NCBI GenBank assembly: GCA_020832405.1
Contig: JAFIET010000035.1
Span: 1 to 39,267, forward strand
From: Balneolales bacterium
Lineage (GTDB): Bacteria > Bacteroidota > Rhodothermia > Balneolales > Cyclonatronaceae
DNA length: 39,267 bases
Direction of reading: 5' to 3'
The notes below the pieces were generated by a model. The model was not told the DNA's origin and searched no databases. It saw only the letters and a list, made by a program, of their open reading frames with translations. Of this stretch, positions 26,923-36,766 are shown piece after piece; position 1 is the stretch's first letter, and every line of letters starts with the position of its first letter. A program made the translations under genes and the position numbers.

Positions 26923-27540
26923 ATGCCTCAGTCTAAAAATCCTGAAATTCAAATCCGCGTTGTGCGCGGCGAACAAATCGCACAATTTATCCCGGCCCTT
27001 GCATGGCTTCGAATTACCGTTTTTCATGAGTTTCCGTACCTCTACGACGGCTCTGACGAGTATGAGCGTGCATACCTGAAAACCTACCTCAATAGTGAAG
27101 AAAGCCTGTTTGTGCTCGCAACTGATTCAAACAAAGTAGTCGGGGCTTCATCCGGGATGCCCCTAAAACTGGAAACGGATGAAGTTAAGGCACCATTTAT
27201 TCAAAAAGGAATCGATCCTGAGTGTGTTTTTTATTTCGGGGAATCGGTACTGCTGAAACAATACCGGGGACTTGGGATCGGCAAAAAGTTTTTTGAAGAA
27301 CGTGAGAAGCATGCCCTCACTCTTGGTTACCGAATAACGGCCTTTTGCGGCGTTCAGAGGCCCGACGACCATGCCCGTAAACCAGCAGGCTACCGGAACC
27401 TGCATTCATTTTGGGAGATGATGGGTTACCGTATGCAGCCTGATATGCGGACTCAGTTCTCCTGGCAGGATTTGGACGAAAATACCGCATCAGAAAAAGA
27501 AATGATGTTCTGGATTAAGGAACATCCCCCGCAGGCTTAA
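26923..27540 (+). CDS. GNAT family N-acetyltransferase
   Basis: This 205-residue protein has the GNAT fold, which transfers an acetyl group from acetyl-CoA to an amine. Motif A appears as ESVLLKQYRGLGIGKKFFEE, with the pyrophosphate-binding Arg-Gly-Leu-Gly-Ile-Gly loop near residue 115. The N-terminal part has WLRITVFHEFPYLYDG, a form I associate with small-molecule or antibiotic-type acetyltransferases. The substrate is not predictable. The gene is single and ends in a clear terminator shared with pgk. Confidence 0.85.
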   Translation: MPQSKNPEIQIRVVRGEQIAQFIPALAWLRITVFHEFPYLYDGSDEYERAYLKTYLNSEESLFVLATDSNKVVGASSGMPLKLETDEVKAPFIQKGIDPECVFYFGESVLLKQYRGLGIGKKFFEEREKHALTLGYRITAFCGVQRPDDHARKPAGYRNLHSFWEMMGYRMQPDMRTQFSWQDLDENTASEKEMMFWIKEHPPQA

Positions 27541-27562
27541 GGCAGGCAGGCTTCCGGAAAAA

Positions 27563-27605
27563 GCAAAAGGCCCGCGACTTTATTCTGCCGCAGGCCTTTT
27601 TTTCT
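27563..27605. terminator. Bidirectional terminator between GNAT gene and pgk
   Basis: AAGGCC-C-GCG (27567-27576) pairs with CGC-A-GGCCTT (27589-27598) around one C/A mismatch. A T-run of seven follows on the + strand and an A-rich stretch precedes it. It can serve both converging genes. Confidence 0.85.
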
Positions 27606-27622
27606 CTAAAGCTTGTTAGCTG

Positions 27623-28816
27623 CTACTTGTCAGTAAGGCTGGAAATACCGGGCAGATCTTTGCCTTCGAGGTATTCGAGAGAGGCACCGCCGCCGGTTGA
27701 AACATGGCTCACCTTGTCGGCAAGGCCGGCTTTCTTAATTGCTGAAGCAGAATCGCCGCCGCCGATAATGGTGATGGCGCCGCCGGCTGTTGCGTCGGCC
27801 ATGGCCTGTGCCAGGGCAAAGGTGCCTTTGCTGAAGTTGGCCATTTCAAAAACGCCCATCGGCCCGTTCCAGATCACAGTTTTTGCAGCGCGCACTTCGT
27901 CGCTGTATAGCTTCGTGGTTTCAGCACCAATATCGAGGGCCATCCAGTCGTCTTCGATACCGTCTTCGGCTACCGTTTTGAAGGCTGCTTCGTTGCTGAA
28001 TTCCTGAGAGACTACCGAATCGACCGGCAACATCAGCTTCACGCCCTGCTCTTCTGCTTCTTTGAGCAGCTCGCCGGCGAGCTCAACCTTGTCGGCTTCA
28101 AGCAGCGACTTGCCAATGGGCAGGCCTTTGGCTTTCATGAAGGTGTAGGCCATGCCACCGCCGATGATTATGGTGTTCACTTTTGGTAGCAGATTGCGGA
28201 TTACGCCGATTTTGTCAGACACTTTGGCCCCGCCCAGCACTGCCACAAAGGGGCGCTCCGGACTGTTCACGCTGTCGCTGAGGAACTGAATTTCTTTCTG
28301 AAGGAGATAGCCGGCTGCGGCAGGCTGCAGGTGTTCGGTGATGCCGGCAACCGAGCAGTGCGCGCGGTGGCTGCTTCCGAAAGCATCATTCACAAAAACA
28401 TCGCCAAGAGCGGCAAACTTTTTGGATAGTTCCGGGTCATTTTTGGTCTCTCCGGCGTGGAAACGCACGTTTTCGAGCAGTACAACATCGCCGGCTTTGG
28501 CTTTCGCAATTGCGGTTTCGGCTGCTTCACCCACACAGTCTTCACCAAAGAATACATTTCCGGGAAGTGCTTTTTCCAGATACTCAGCTACGGGCTTCAG
28601 GCTGAAATCGGGGTTGGGCTCGCCTTTGGGGCGCCCAAGATGGCTGAGCAGAATAACGGTCGCGCCTTTTTCGAGGGCGTATGTAATGGTGGGCAGCGCC
28701 TGTACGATTCGGTTGTCATCAGTGATGACGCCCCCTTTGAGGGGAACGTTGAAATCGACCCGCATCACAACTTTTTTGCCTGCGAGGCCGATGTCTTCAA
28801 TGGTTAGTTTTGGCAT
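27623..28816 (-). CDS. pgk: Phosphoglycerate kinase
   Basis: Pgk makes ATP and 3-phosphoglycerate from 1,3-bisphosphoglycerate in glycolysis, and runs in reverse in gluconeogenesis. The 397-residue protein shows [15 protein letters not shown], the substrate loop [63 protein letters not shown] and [16 protein letters not shown]. The nucleotide site near the C-terminus is [17 protein letters not shown] followed by [10 protein letters not shown] and [15 protein letters not shown]. Length and motifs are complete. It stands alone and terminates into the bidirectional hairpin to its left. No gap gene is adjacent. Confidence 0.98.
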   Translation of the reverse strand: MPKLTIEDIGLAGKKVVMRVDFNVPLKGGVITDDNRIVQALPTITYALEKGATVILLSHLGRPKGEPNPDFSLKPVAEYLEKALPGNVFFGEDCVGEAAETAIAKAKAGDVVLLENVRFHAGETKNDPELSKKFAALGDVFVNDAFGSSHRAHCSVAGITEHLQPAAAGYLLQKEIQFLSDSVNSPERPFVAVLGGAKVSDKIGVIRNLLPKVNTIIIGGGMAYTFMKAKGLPIGKSLLEADKVELAGELLKEAEEQGVKLMLPVDSVVSQEFSNEAAFKTVAEDGIEDDWMALDIGAETTKLYSDEVRAAKTVIWNGPMGVFEMANFSKGTFALAQAMADATAGGAITIIGGGDSASAIKKAGLADKVSHVSTGGGASLEYLEGKDLPGISSLTDK

Positions 28817-29043
28817 GGTTTAACGGTTTGGATGGTGGGGCTGCACTCGGGGCTCAGGGCTCAGGCCTTCGGCTTTCATCTTGCTGAGATGTATAAATCG
28901 GGATGCTCATAAAGCCGGCTGAATCTGCACTGTTTAGGGCCCTGCGCCTGGCTGAGCTGCAGCACGGGGTGGTTTTAAAATCGAATACGAATATACGAAA
29001 TATTCAGCTAAATCCGGACTTACTGCCCGTTTTCGGCCTTGTT

Positions 29044-29424
29044 TCAGGGCTCCTCTGATTCCAGAAACAGCTCCTGATCTTCGGGCATGCTCATTGCCCA
29101 GCTTGTTGCGTGCGGCTCCCGAAGTGGTAAAGGAGAGAAAAAAACATGATGGTTGGTTTCACTGCGACTGTCTTTGCGAAGAAAGAATATCACGGGGTCA
29201 AATTCGGGATGGCCGTCAATTTCGATAACATCCTGAATAAAAACCTTGCAGGGATGCAGCGTTGGCTGCGTTTTTAGCCATGATTTGATTTTTTTCCGAA
29301 ACACCTTTTCCGCGCGGTTCAGGCTCTTTTCCTGCACAATCAGCTTAAACTGACCAGAATCGACTTCGGGTGCTGCAAATGTGAATGCACCGATATAGGT
29401 TTTGAGGGGCGATTTTACGCTCAT
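29044..29424 (-). CDS. Unknown small protein coupled to K+ channel gene
   Basis: I do not recognise this 126-residue protein. It has no signal peptide or membrane helix. The first 90 residues alternate strand-like segments (YIGAFTFAAP, QFKLIVQEKS, KVFIQDVIEID, PVIFFLRKD) with one basic helix (LNRAEKVFRKKIKSWLKTQ), so it looks like a compact alpha/beta fold. The C-terminus is acidic (MPEDQELFLESEEP). Its ATG overlaps the stop of the K+ channel gene (ATGA), so it is very likely translated with the channel. A role as accessory or regulatory protein is inference only. Confidence 0.7.
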   Translation of the reverse strand: MSVKSPLKTYIGAFTFAAPEVDSGQFKLIVQEKSLNRAEKVFRKKIKSWLKTQPTLHPCKVFIQDVIEIDGHPEFDPVIFFLRKDSRSETNHHVFFSPLPLREPHATSWAMSMPEDQELFLESEEP

Positions 29425-31109
29425 TCCCGAATGTACTCCATAAATTTAGCCTCTGAAGATTTATCACCGATAATTACCAGTTCAGCATCTTTGGGGATTT
29501 CCATTTCGGGATTGGGGTTCACGATCATTTCATCGTTGTGGTTAATTGCAATTACGCTGCAGCCGGTAGTCTGCCGGATGTCAGATTCCATGAGCGTAAC
29601 GCCGATCAGTTTTTTAGGAACGGGAAGTCTGAATATATCGAGGCCTTCTGCAAGAGTAATTATTTCAGAAGAATCGAGGGCATTATAAATGATGTTAGCG
29701 CCCATAGTGGCGTACGACATTACGAAATCGGCCCCGGCGCGGTGCAGGCTGTTCACGTTGCGGTCGTCGGTAGCACGGGCTGTAATCTGAATATCGGGCC
29801 GGAGTTTACGGCAGTACAGGGTGAGGTAGATATTCATCTCATCCAGATTGGTTGTAATAATTACGGTGTGAGCCGTATCGATTCCGGCTTTTTTGAGTGT
29901 TGCAAGATCAGCAGCATCCCCCTTAACAAACTTTGAAGGGTCAATAATCCGCGCCGGATCTCTTTCTACAATTACGTAATCCATTCGGCGGTCTTCCAGC
30001 GACCTGGCCGTTGCAAGCCCAACGCGGCCTCCTCCGATAATAATAACAGGATGGTCCTCTGAATGATAAATACCGAAAAGCTCATCGTAACTGCGCAGCT
30101 GATCAACTTTACCGGCCAGTACAAGTACTGTATGCCTGTTAATCACCGTGTTTGGCAGAGCGGGTTCAAACTTACCGCGCTCCCATACGCCAATAACGCT
30201 TACGCCGGTCATTTGCCTGAGCTTTGACTCCGCGAGTGATTTACCTACAAGCGGCGTATCAATGGCGGGGGCCTCACCAATTACAAGCTGATCTAACCTG
30301 CCAATTACATGTACGCGTGCACTTCCGCCAAGCGTACGGCGCGCCAGCGACTGCCCAAGCATACGGGCAAGCTGTACAACCGTATTGCTGCCGGCAAGTT
30401 TGAGGATATCCACAGAATCTTCAAAGCTCGCAAGACTGATAATCCGGACCTTATCCGTTATTTCCCGCACCGTAAAAGCGATGTTGGTGTTCAGCATATC
30501 GTTGCAGGTTGCCACAACCATAGCTGCGTTCTGAACCTGAATTTTCCGGTAGGTTTCGGGGTCATCAAGCTGACCTACTACAACTTTGTAGCCTTCGTTA
30601 TAAAGATCAAGCGCCCGCTGAAATTCGGGTACCAGAATGAAATAAGGATGGTTGAAATGATTAAGCTTCTCAATTAAAGACCGGGCAACAGAATCGAAAT
30701 TAGTTACGATAACGTGGTTTTTAATGCTGGGATGTAGCTCGGTCGGTGTTTTAACCTTATTGTAGGCTTCGAGCCAGGGCGCATAAAAAAATTGGATAAA
30801 GGTGAAAGGCAGCATCACCAGCAGTAAAATCACACCCGAAAGCAGCACAATAATCGAGAAGGTGCGGCCAATATCAGTTTCAAATGTGATGTCCCCAAAA
30901 CCCAGCGTTGACATGACCGTTAGCGTCCAGTAAAAACCCGAAACCCAACTGTGCTCCTGCCCTTCCCGAATCATTAGCACATGAAAAAGCACACTATACA
31001 AAATAATAACTAAGCTTAGGAAAACCAAGAACTTGATCAAACCAGATATGTTTGACTTGGCTTCTTTTTCCTGCATAAAAGCCATTAAAATGGACGAAAC
31101 AAACTTCAT
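29421..31109 (-). CDS. Two-RCK potassium channel
   Basis: The 562-residue protein has a two-helix ion-channel domain followed by two RCK (TrkA-N plus TrkA-C) modules, the layout of GsuK-like gated K+ channels. Membrane helices are near 24-47 and 84-110, with the pore filter TLGFGD at 68-73 between them. RCK1 begins at about 130; its nucleotide loop is altered (VIVTNFDSVARSL), so it may not bind NAD. RCK2 has an intact VIIIGGGRVGLATA loop (GGGRVG at 359-364) with an acidic residue ending strand 2 (VIVERDP), as expected for NAD or another ligand. Each RCK is followed by a TrkA-C lobe. The ATGA overlap with the downstream 126-residue gene suggests a channel/accessory pair. Confidence 0.93.
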   Translation of the reverse strand: MKFVSSILMAFMQEKEAKSNISGLIKFLVFLSLVIILYSVLFHVLMIREGQEHSWVSGFYWTLTVMSTLGFGDITFETDIGRTFSIIVLLSGVILLLVMLPFTFIQFFYAPWLEAYNKVKTPTELHPSIKNHVIVTNFDSVARSLIEKLNHFNHPYFILVPEFQRALDLYNEGYKVVVGQLDDPETYRKIQVQNAAMVVATCNDMLNTNIAFTVREITDKVRIISLASFEDSVDILKLAGSNTVVQLARMLGQSLARRTLGGSARVHVIGRLDQLVIGEAPAIDTPLVGKSLAESKLRQMTGVSVIGVWERGKFEPALPNTVINRHTVLVLAGKVDQLRSYDELFGIYHSEDHPVIIIGGGRVGLATARSLEDRRMDYVIVERDPARIIDPSKFVKGDAADLATLKKAGIDTAHTVIITTNLDEMNIYLTLYCRKLRPDIQITARATDDRNVNSLHRAGADFVMSYATMGANIIYNALDSSEIITLAEGLDIFRLPVPKKLIGVTLMESDIRQTTGCSVIAINHNDEMIVNPNPEMEIPKDAELVIIGDKSSEAKFMEYIRE

Positions 31110-31144
31110 GCGGTGAACTCCCCGAAAGCAGTCATAAAAATGAA

Positions 31145-31582
31145 TTAGCGGTTAAGCAGCTGAAAACCAGGCTCGGGAATTTCTTCGAGGGCAAGGCTGC
31201 GAACCAGACGAAGCGGCCCCGGGCACATTCGCTCATGACAGCTGATGCAGGTCTGAACCACGATGTTGTAATTTTCGGGCGTTGGCGCATCGAGGAAACG
31301 GACATAAAAAGAATCGAAGGCTTGCAACTGCCCCTGCACACCCGGCTCGCGCAGGGCGTCACGGGATGGGTCACCTTTGGCAAAAGGCGTAAAAACAGTG
31401 TTTTCGGCAGCTATCGGGGTACCCGCTTCTACGGCAGATTTAATTAGCTGCATCTGATTGGTACGCTCCCGCATCAGCTGCGAAAGGGTCTGATTTTCCT
31501 GCAACCCGGAGGTGCAGGAAAACAGAAGTGCAGCTGCAAAAAGGCTAAGGCAAAAAAAACTGAGAAAACAGCGGTTCATCAT
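31145..31582 (-). CDS. Small lipoprotein with one c-type haem motif
   Basis: The product has 145 residues, a signal peptide and a probable lipobox at Cys23 (LLFSC). A single CxxCH motif (Cys112-Ile-Ser-Cys-His116) lies near the C-terminus, within QTCISCHERMCPGPLRLVR. If the motif is used, this is a monohaem cytochrome c anchored in the envelope. No clear distal Met ligand is identified, so an electron-carrier role is unproven. The middle section (AFDSFYVRFLDAPTPENYN) recalls small soluble cytochromes of the c' or c556 kind, but I would not name a family. It is translationally coupled to the DUF4920 gene upstream through an ATGATG overlap. Confidence 0.72.
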   Translation of the reverse strand: MMNRCFLSFFCLSLFAAALLFSCTSGLQENQTLSQLMRERTNQMQLIKSAVEAGTPIAAENTVFTPFAKGDPSRDALREPGVQGQLQAFDSFYVRFLDAPTPENYNIVVQTCISCHERMCPGPLRLVRSLALEEIPEPGFQLLNR

Positions 31583-32061
31583 AACAGCACAACGCCGGCA
31601 GCCTCAAAATAATAGCTGATTTTCGGCTCAGTGATTGCTGAAATTTCCTCTGCAGAAGCGTTCGCATCTTCAAGGTAATGCCGCTGATGATCTACGGATG
31701 TTTCCTCCATCCATGTAATTCCTTCCATCATTACTTCACGCCCTGCAATATCCATTGGTACGAAAAACTCATAATCCTTGAAGGTAACGCGAACGGATTT
31801 CTCGTCAGAGGTCTGAAGGGTTAGCCAGCATCCTTTGGTTTGGCAAACCTGAATCACTTCACCCTTAACCTGTACAGGCTCACTTTCCTGAGCTGTAATA
31901 AGCGGGAAGAGTTCATCAACTGTAAAATATGAGGCCGGAGTAAAAGCGGCTCCAAAAACGGTCTGTTCGGCATCAGCGGTGCTTTCAGCGTGATTATCTG
32001 CGCTGCAGGCAGCTGCGATCAGCATCAGGGAAAACAGAGCGGGAAGTACAATGCGCATCAT
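31579..32061 (-). CDS. DUF4920 domain lipoprotein
   Basis: A 160-residue lipoprotein: the signal peptide ends in LIAAAC with Cys19. From about residue 60 it carries the DUF4920 domain, an OB-like beta barrel. The barrel is recognised by VKGEVIQVCQTKGCWLTLQ with the conserved pair Cys73 and Cys78, then VRVTFKDYEFFVPMDIAGREV. The family is of unknown function. The conserved CxxxGCW motif suggests metal binding or redox activity, and I infer possible involvement in metal or copper handling in the envelope. The stop overlaps the start of the downstream CxxCH lipoprotein, so these two envelope proteins are probably made together. Confidence 0.85.
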   Translation of the reverse strand: MMRIVLPALFSLMLIAAACSADNHAESTADAEQTVFGAAFTPASYFTVDELFPLITAQESEPVQVKGEVIQVCQTKGCWLTLQTSDEKSVRVTFKDYEFFVPMDIAGREVMMEGITWMEETSVDHQRHYLEDANASAEEISAITEPKISYYFEAAGVVLL

Positions 32062-32217
32062 TTTGATTTAGCTTTAGGGTTAATTAAGACAAAATCTAAT
32101 TTAAGTATAATTTTTGAGATTAGCTTTCAGGCTGCCTCCGTAAAGAAAGCGCTACCTTATACTCCGATGAATGCAGGCTGTGGCGTAAGGGTATGGTTTT
32201 ATTCTAAGTGGGTTTAA

Positions 32218-32233
32218 TTATTTAGCTAAATAA
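32218..32233. promoter_or_regulatory. 16-base perfect palindrome, candidate regulator site
   Basis: TTATTTAGCTAAATAA is exactly self-complementary. It lies about 157 bases before the DUF4920 start and about 330 before the protease start. AT-rich palindromes can arise by chance, but this one lies in a divergent intergenic region. Confidence 0.35.
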
Positions 32234-32357
32234 ACTATCTTATTTTTTTAGCCTCCAAAAGAACTATTCCTGAGTTGCTTACCTGTAGTATTTCTATCTA
32301 ACGCATGAACTTTTCCAAAACCAGCTCAGGCTGGCTCAGCCAAATCTATCGCCCGCT

Positions 32358-32369
32358 TTGTACGTACAA
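32358..32369. promoter_or_regulatory. 12-base perfect palindrome, candidate regulator site
   Basis: TTGTACGTACAA is exactly self-complementary and lies 196 bases before the protease ATG. The form resembles operators bound by dimeric repressors. No regulator is identified. Confidence 0.35.
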
Positions 32370-32565
32370 GTCCGGCTGAAAGCTTTTTTCATTCCGGAAC
32401 ACGCCAACACAATTTTATGGGCAGCCGCTTTATCAGGGAACAGCTTTTTGAATACGGTCTGATTCTGCATGAAATTAAATTGCAGCTAAAGCCCTCCTCA
32501 CACATCAACCCCACAGAACTACTTTAACAATCTATCTTAAATCTAATCTGTCAAAAACCGATACA

Positions 32566-35500
32566 ATGAAGAATACCCCCCGCTTTAAACTACTACTGTT
32601 ACTCGCATTGGTTTGGGCCGGCTTTTGGTCAACCGATGCTTTTGCTGATGAATTCACCGATGAAGTGCGTACGGTTCACGCCAATGTGCAGGGTTTCGGT
32701 GAAATCGAATTCGTTGAAAACCGCGTAATCGTAAAAATGGCTTCCGGCCTGATGAATGTTGAAGAGCAGGCCGAAATGCTTCGCACGCAAATGAACGCTG
32801 AAGTCGAATTTTCGCTCCCGTTTATTGGCGCCGAAGTATGGCAGCTCCGGGGCCGCTCAGTCGAAGACGTTGTTGCTGAATTTTCGGGCCACAGCGCTAT
32901 CGAGTGGATTCAGCCCGATATCATCTACCACCTGCCCGATTTCGAAATCGAATCGCTGGATTCCGGAGGCACCATCCGAAACAATCAGGGTGAAACCGTG
33001 CCGGCCAATGATGGCATCATCCCCAATGATCCGCTCTACAGTACACTTTGGGGGATGGACCGCATTTCGGCACCACAGGCATGGGCGCTTGAAACCGGTA
33101 ACCCGGAAGTAATTATTGCCGTGCTTGATTCCGGTGTTGACTACAACCACCCCGATCTCGCGGCCAATATGTGGCAGGATGAAAACGGCAACTTCGGAGC
33201 CAATTTTGCCGGCGGTAATGTAAACAACCCGATGGACTTTAACGGGCACGGCACGCACGTTGCCGGAACGGTTGCAGCTGTCGGGAACAACGGTATTGGC
33301 GTAGTTGGTGTAATGTGGGATGCTAAAATTATGGCCGTTCGTGTTTGCGGAACCAGCGGCTGTCCGCAGTCTGCAATAACCCAGGGCGTTGCTTTCGCAA
33401 TTGCAAACGGTGCCATGATTTCCAACAACAGCTACGGCACCCAAACGCCTACGGAAAACCCCACTCCGCCGCCGGCTTACGTTACAATGATGGAAGCCGC
33501 TCAGGCCGCCGGGCACCTTTACATCACTTCTGCCGGTAACACAGGTACTAACAATGATGTACTCAACAACTGGCCTGCCAACATGATGCGCTTTTTCGAT
33601 AACGTGATGTCTATCGGAAACTCAACCATCAATGATGTGCGTGCAGGCGGCTCAAGTTTCGGTCTGGAAACCGTCCACATGTTTGCACCGGGCACCGGCA
33701 TTCGCTCAACGGTGCTTAACAACGGTTACGGCAACCTCTCGGGCACTTCCATGGCATCGCCTCACGTTGCGGGCGCAGCCGGTCTTATTCTCTCAGCAAA
33801 CCCGAATGCCGATTATCAGTTCATTAAGGAAAGGCTGATGGAATCTGTAGATCAGCTTCCTGCCTATACCAATATCTCGATCTCCGGGGGCCGTCTTAAT
33901 GCCGGAGAGGCCGTTCTGGTTGATGACGGCATCGCCCCGTCACCTATCACAGACCTAAGCGTTGCCTTTACCGACGCAAGCCTGGTGAAGCTCGAATGGA
34001 CCGCAACCGGTGCAAGCGGCAGCGAAGGCCGTGCTTTTTCGTATGACGTGCGCGTAAGCACAAGCCCTATCAGCGAAGGCAACTTCGAAGATGCCGATCA
34101 GATAACCGGCGTTCAGCGCCCGTCCGATTCAGGTACAAGTGAAAGCTTTCTGGTACGTAACCTGAACCCCGGCACGACCTACTATTTTGCCGTACGCGCC
34201 CTCGATCCGTTCAACAATGCATCAGACCTCAGCAACGTGGTCAGCACTACTACGGAACAGCCCGCATCCATCGCTGTTTCCGCAGAAAGTATCAGCGGCG
34301 AAGTACAGGTAGAAACTACCGAGACCTTCACCTTCACCATATCAAACACAGGCAGCGGTCAGCTGCGGTATGTAATCCCGACTCTTGAGCTTGAGGAAAC
34401 CGCTGCACTTGCCGGAAACCCGGTAAACGCGCTTGACCCTTCATTCCGCCTTGTGACCAATGCTGAAGGCCATGAAACCGGCAACCCGGTTCTCACAGGC
34501 GCCGGCGGGCCGGACAATTTCGGTTATTTCTGGTTTGATGATGAAGAGCTCAACGGCCTCACGTTCAGCTGGGCCGATATTGCCAATATCGGCACCCCAT
34601 TGGAAATCGCCAACCCCGATAACGGCTTCACCAACACAGCCCTCCCGTTTGAATTTCCGTTTTACGGACAGCTGAAAGACAACATCAATATTGCCGTGAA
34701 CGGCTTTGCAACTTTCAATACAGTTCCGGGTAACGGTCTTCCCACCAACAACCCCATCCCCGGTAACGGTACCTTCCCTAACGACCTTATCATCCCGTTC
34801 TGGTATGACATGTCACTCGGTGAAGATGGTCAGATTCTGACCTACCACGACGAGGCCGGCGACCGCTTCATCATTCAGTGGAACAACCTTAGCGAGGGAT
34901 CCGGAACTGTTGCGAGCAGCTATACTTTCCAGGCAATCCTTTCAGCCTCCGGTTCAATCACGTTCCAGTATCTGAACATGAGCGGGGTTACCGACCGTGC
35001 TACCGTTGGCATTCAGCCCCGCAACAATCAGGATGCCCTTCAGATTGCTTTCCGCACGCCTTTTGCACAAAGCTTTAAGGCCGTTCATATCGGAAAGGCA
35101 CTGCCTGAGTGGATCAGCCCCGCTCCGGCTGCGGCAACAATCGCGCCCGGCAGCAGTCAGGAAGTTTCCTTAACCATCGACGGAGACCTTCTCGTAAACG
35201 GCACCTACTCAACCGAGATCGTGATTCTCAACAATGACTTCAGCAATACGCTGGTTCGCATACCGGTCAGCATTGAAGCCGTTGGCGGCACACCACAGGT
35301 AGCAGCCGATGCTGATGCTCTCGATTTCGGCCTGGTTTACCTCAACTGGCCGCAAAGCCTCGATATTGAATTCACCAATACAGGCCGGGCACCGCTGGTA
35401 TTTACTTCTGTGAGCTCCGATAACCCCGGAATCGGGTTTAGTTTCAACGAAGAGATGACCGTTCCGCCCCTTGGCAGCGCAGTGCTCACGGTCACCTACG

Positions 35501-36294
35501 ACCCGACCCAAACCGAAACCCTCGAAAGCCTGCTCGTAATTGAAACCGACGACCCGGCCAGCCACAGCTTCGAAATCGCGCTGAACGGCAGCGCCGCCGG
35601 AGCGCCTGATATTCGCCTGAACCGCGCACAGCTACTGGCTGAAGTAGCTCCCGGCGGACTCGTTGGCGTGCCTATGACCATCCGGAATGCCGGAGGCAGC
35701 CTGCTGAGCTACGAAATAGACTTCGTAGAAACAACCAACCGCCCGATTGGTGATGCGCCGGCAGAAGACGGCTACACCGCTGTTCCGGTTGAGCTTCAGG
35801 GCGAAACCCAAAGCTTCCCGATCTGGATTCTCTTCCCGGTACGTACCGGCAGCGTTGAGCCGGGCGTTACCCGTGAAATTACGGTACGCTTCCGCGGTAA
35901 CGTCCCTCCCGGGGATTACACCGCTACCATGCTGATCGAGAGTAATGACCCGGCTAAACCCGAGCGCACGGTCAACCTGTTCCTCACCGTGCTTCAGGAG
36001 GTTTCTACCGAGCCGGAAACGGAAATGCCAACTGAGTTTATCCTCAGCCAGAACTACCCGAACCCGTTCAACCCCACAACACGCATTGAGTACGCCCTGC
36101 CCGAAGCTGCGCAGGTAACGCTCGAGGTGTTTAACGTTCAGGGTCAGCGGGTTGCAGTGCTCATCAACGAGCTGCAGAATGCCGGCAATCACGGGGCTAC
36201 CTTCGACGCCGCGAACCTCTCAAGCGGTATTTACATCTACCGCCTGCGTGCCGGAAACTTCGTACAAACCCGCAAAATGATGCTGGTGAAATAA
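32566..36294 (+). CDS. Secreted subtilisin-like (S8) serine protease with T9SS sorting domain
   Basis: This 1242-residue exported protease has an N-terminal signal peptide ([18 protein letters not shown]) and a prodomain at about 30-125. The S8 catalytic domain contains Asp188 in [13 protein letters not shown], His228 in [10 protein letters not shown], the oxyanion Asn325 in SAGNTG and Ser395 in [13 protein letters not shown] fibronectin type III domain follows at about 450-565, then beta-rich regions. These include choice-of-anchor/ASH-like domains with the [20 protein letters not shown] and SDNPGIGFS pattern around 905-1010. The last 85 residues begin with [20 protein letters not shown] and end KMMLVK. 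This is a type IX (Por) secretion sorting domain, so the protein should cross the outer membrane by T9SS and be cell-attached or released. No T9SS gene is in the window. Confidence 0.93.
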   Translation: MKNTPRFKLLLLLALVWAGFWSTDAFADEFTDEVRTVHANVQGFGEIEFVENRVIVKMASGLMNVEEQAEMLRTQMNAEVEFSLPFIGAEVWQLRGRSVEDVVAEFSGHSAIEWIQPDIIYHLPDFEIESLDSGGTIRNNQGETVPANDGIIPNDPLYSTLWGMDRISAPQAWALETGNPEVIIAVLDSGVDYNHPDLAANMWQDENGNFGANFAGGNVNNPMDFNGHGTHVAGTVAAVGNNGIGVVGVMWDAKIMAVRVCGTSGCPQSAITQGVAFAIANGAMISNNSYGTQTPTENPTPPPAYVTMMEAAQAAGHLYITSAGNTGTNNDVLNNWPANMMRFFDNVMSIGNSTINDVRAGGSSFGLETVHMFAPGTGIRSTVLNNGYGNLSGTSMASPHVAGAAGLILSANPNADYQFIKERLMESVDQLPAYTNISISGGRLNAGEAVLVDDGIAPSPITDLSVAFTDASLVKLEWTATGASGSEGRAFSYDVRVSTSPISEGNFEDADQITGVQRPSDSGTSESFLVRNLNPGTTYYFAVRALDPFNNASDLSNVVSTTTEQPASIAVSAESISGEVQVETTETFTFTISNTGSGQLRYVIPTLELEETAALAGNPVNALDPSFRLVTNAEGHETGNPVLTGAGGPDNFGYFWFDDEELNGLTFSWADIANIGTPLEIANPDNGFTNTALPFEFPFYGQLKDNINIAVNGFATFNTVPGNGLPTNNPIPGNGTFPNDLIIPFWYDMSLGEDGQILTYHDEAGDRFIIQWNNLSEGSGTVASSYTFQAILSASGSITFQYLNMSGVTDRATVGIQPRNNQDALQIAFRTPFAQSFKAVHIGKALPEWISPAPAAATIAPGSSQEVSLTIDGDLLVNGTYSTEIVILNNDFSNTLVRIPVSIEAVGGTPQVAADADALDFGLVYLNWPQSLDIEFTNTGRAPLVFTSVSSDNPGIGFSFNEEMTVPPLGSAVLTVTYDPTQTETLESLLVIETDDPASHSFEIALNGSAAGAPDIRLNRAQLLAEVAPGGLVGVPMTIRNAGGSLLSYEIDFVETTNRPIGDAPAEDGYTAVPVELQGETQSFPIWILFPVRTGSVEPGVTREITVRFRGNVPPGDYTATMLIESNDPAKPERTVNLFLTVLQEVSTEPETEMPTEFILSQNYPNPFNPTTRIEYALPEAAQVTLEVFNVQGQRVAVLINELQNAGNHGATFDAANLSSGIYIYRLRAGNFVQTRKMMLVK

Positions 36295-36330
36295 AACAAC
36301 AGCATCCGGGTTTTGTCCGGAAACCGTATC

Positions 36331-36371
36331 AAAAAAAGCTCCCGCTTCACTTCGAGGCGGGAGCTTTTTTT
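36331..36371. terminator. Strong bidirectional terminator after the protease
   Basis: A 15-base perfect stem (AAAAAAAGCTCCCGC at 36331-36345 and GCGGGAGCTTTTTTT at 36357-36371) surrounds an 11-base loop. T- and A-runs on either side make it work for the protease and for the convergent DUF4286 gene. Confidence 0.92.
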
Positions 36372-36433
36372 ATGAGTTGATGTGAGTTGTAAGTTTCAGC
36401 TTTGTCGCTGACAGGCGCACCGGAAACTCTTCA

Positions 36434-36751
36434 CTATGTAAAAGTGTGAAGGGTTTCGAGCAAATCCCGCTCAGCGGTGAAGAGTCCGCTAAAACCGGCT
36501 TCTGAAGCATGCTGCCGAAGCGCCGGGGCAAAGTCTTTTTCGTAGGTGTCAAAGGCGGCACGGCTTTTCAGCGCGTAGAACATCCGGTAGGTCGTGCAGC
36601 CCGGCTGCTGCGCCGCTTCGGAGCGGCACATGCGGCAGTCGTAAAAAAGGCCGGTTTTGAGCACTTCGGGGATGTGCTCTTCCTTCATCCACGCTACCCA
36701 GCGCGCTTCTGCATCTTTTTGAATGTGGATGGTTACAACATAAGTGAACAT
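36434..36751 (-). CDS. DUF4286 family protein
   Basis: A 105-residue protein of the DUF4286 family, frequent in Bacteroidota-group bacteria, of unknown function. It starts TYVVTIHIQKDAEARWVAWM, followed by KEEHIPEVLKTGLFYD, then a CxxC-like CRMC, YRMFYALKSRAAFDTY and a helical C-terminus. The fold is likely a small ferredoxin-like dimer of the dabb/ABM type, judging by the strand-helix pattern. It lies 15 bases downstream of the MscS gene in the same direction, so they may be cotranscribed. Confidence 0.82.
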   Translation of the reverse strand: MFTYVVTIHIQKDAEARWVAWMKEEHIPEVLKTGLFYDCRMCRSEAAQQPGCTTYRMFYALKSRAAFDTYEKDFAPALRQHASEAGFSGLFTAERDLLETLHTFT

Positions 36752-36766
36752 GAGCAGATCCTCCTT

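Larger units (their letters stand above)
32062..32565. other. Non-coding region before the secreted protease
   Basis: This 504-base stretch separates the divergent DUF4920 gene and the protease. It holds two perfect palindromes, listed separately, and a short CCGG-type hairpin near 32371-32398. No protein of note is encoded. It should contain both divergent promoters. Confidence 0.55.

Noticed and set aside
31990-32217. 75-codon + strand frame from inside the DUF4920 gene into the non-coding region
   Set aside because: No recognisable sequence and mostly antisense to the lipoprotein signal region.
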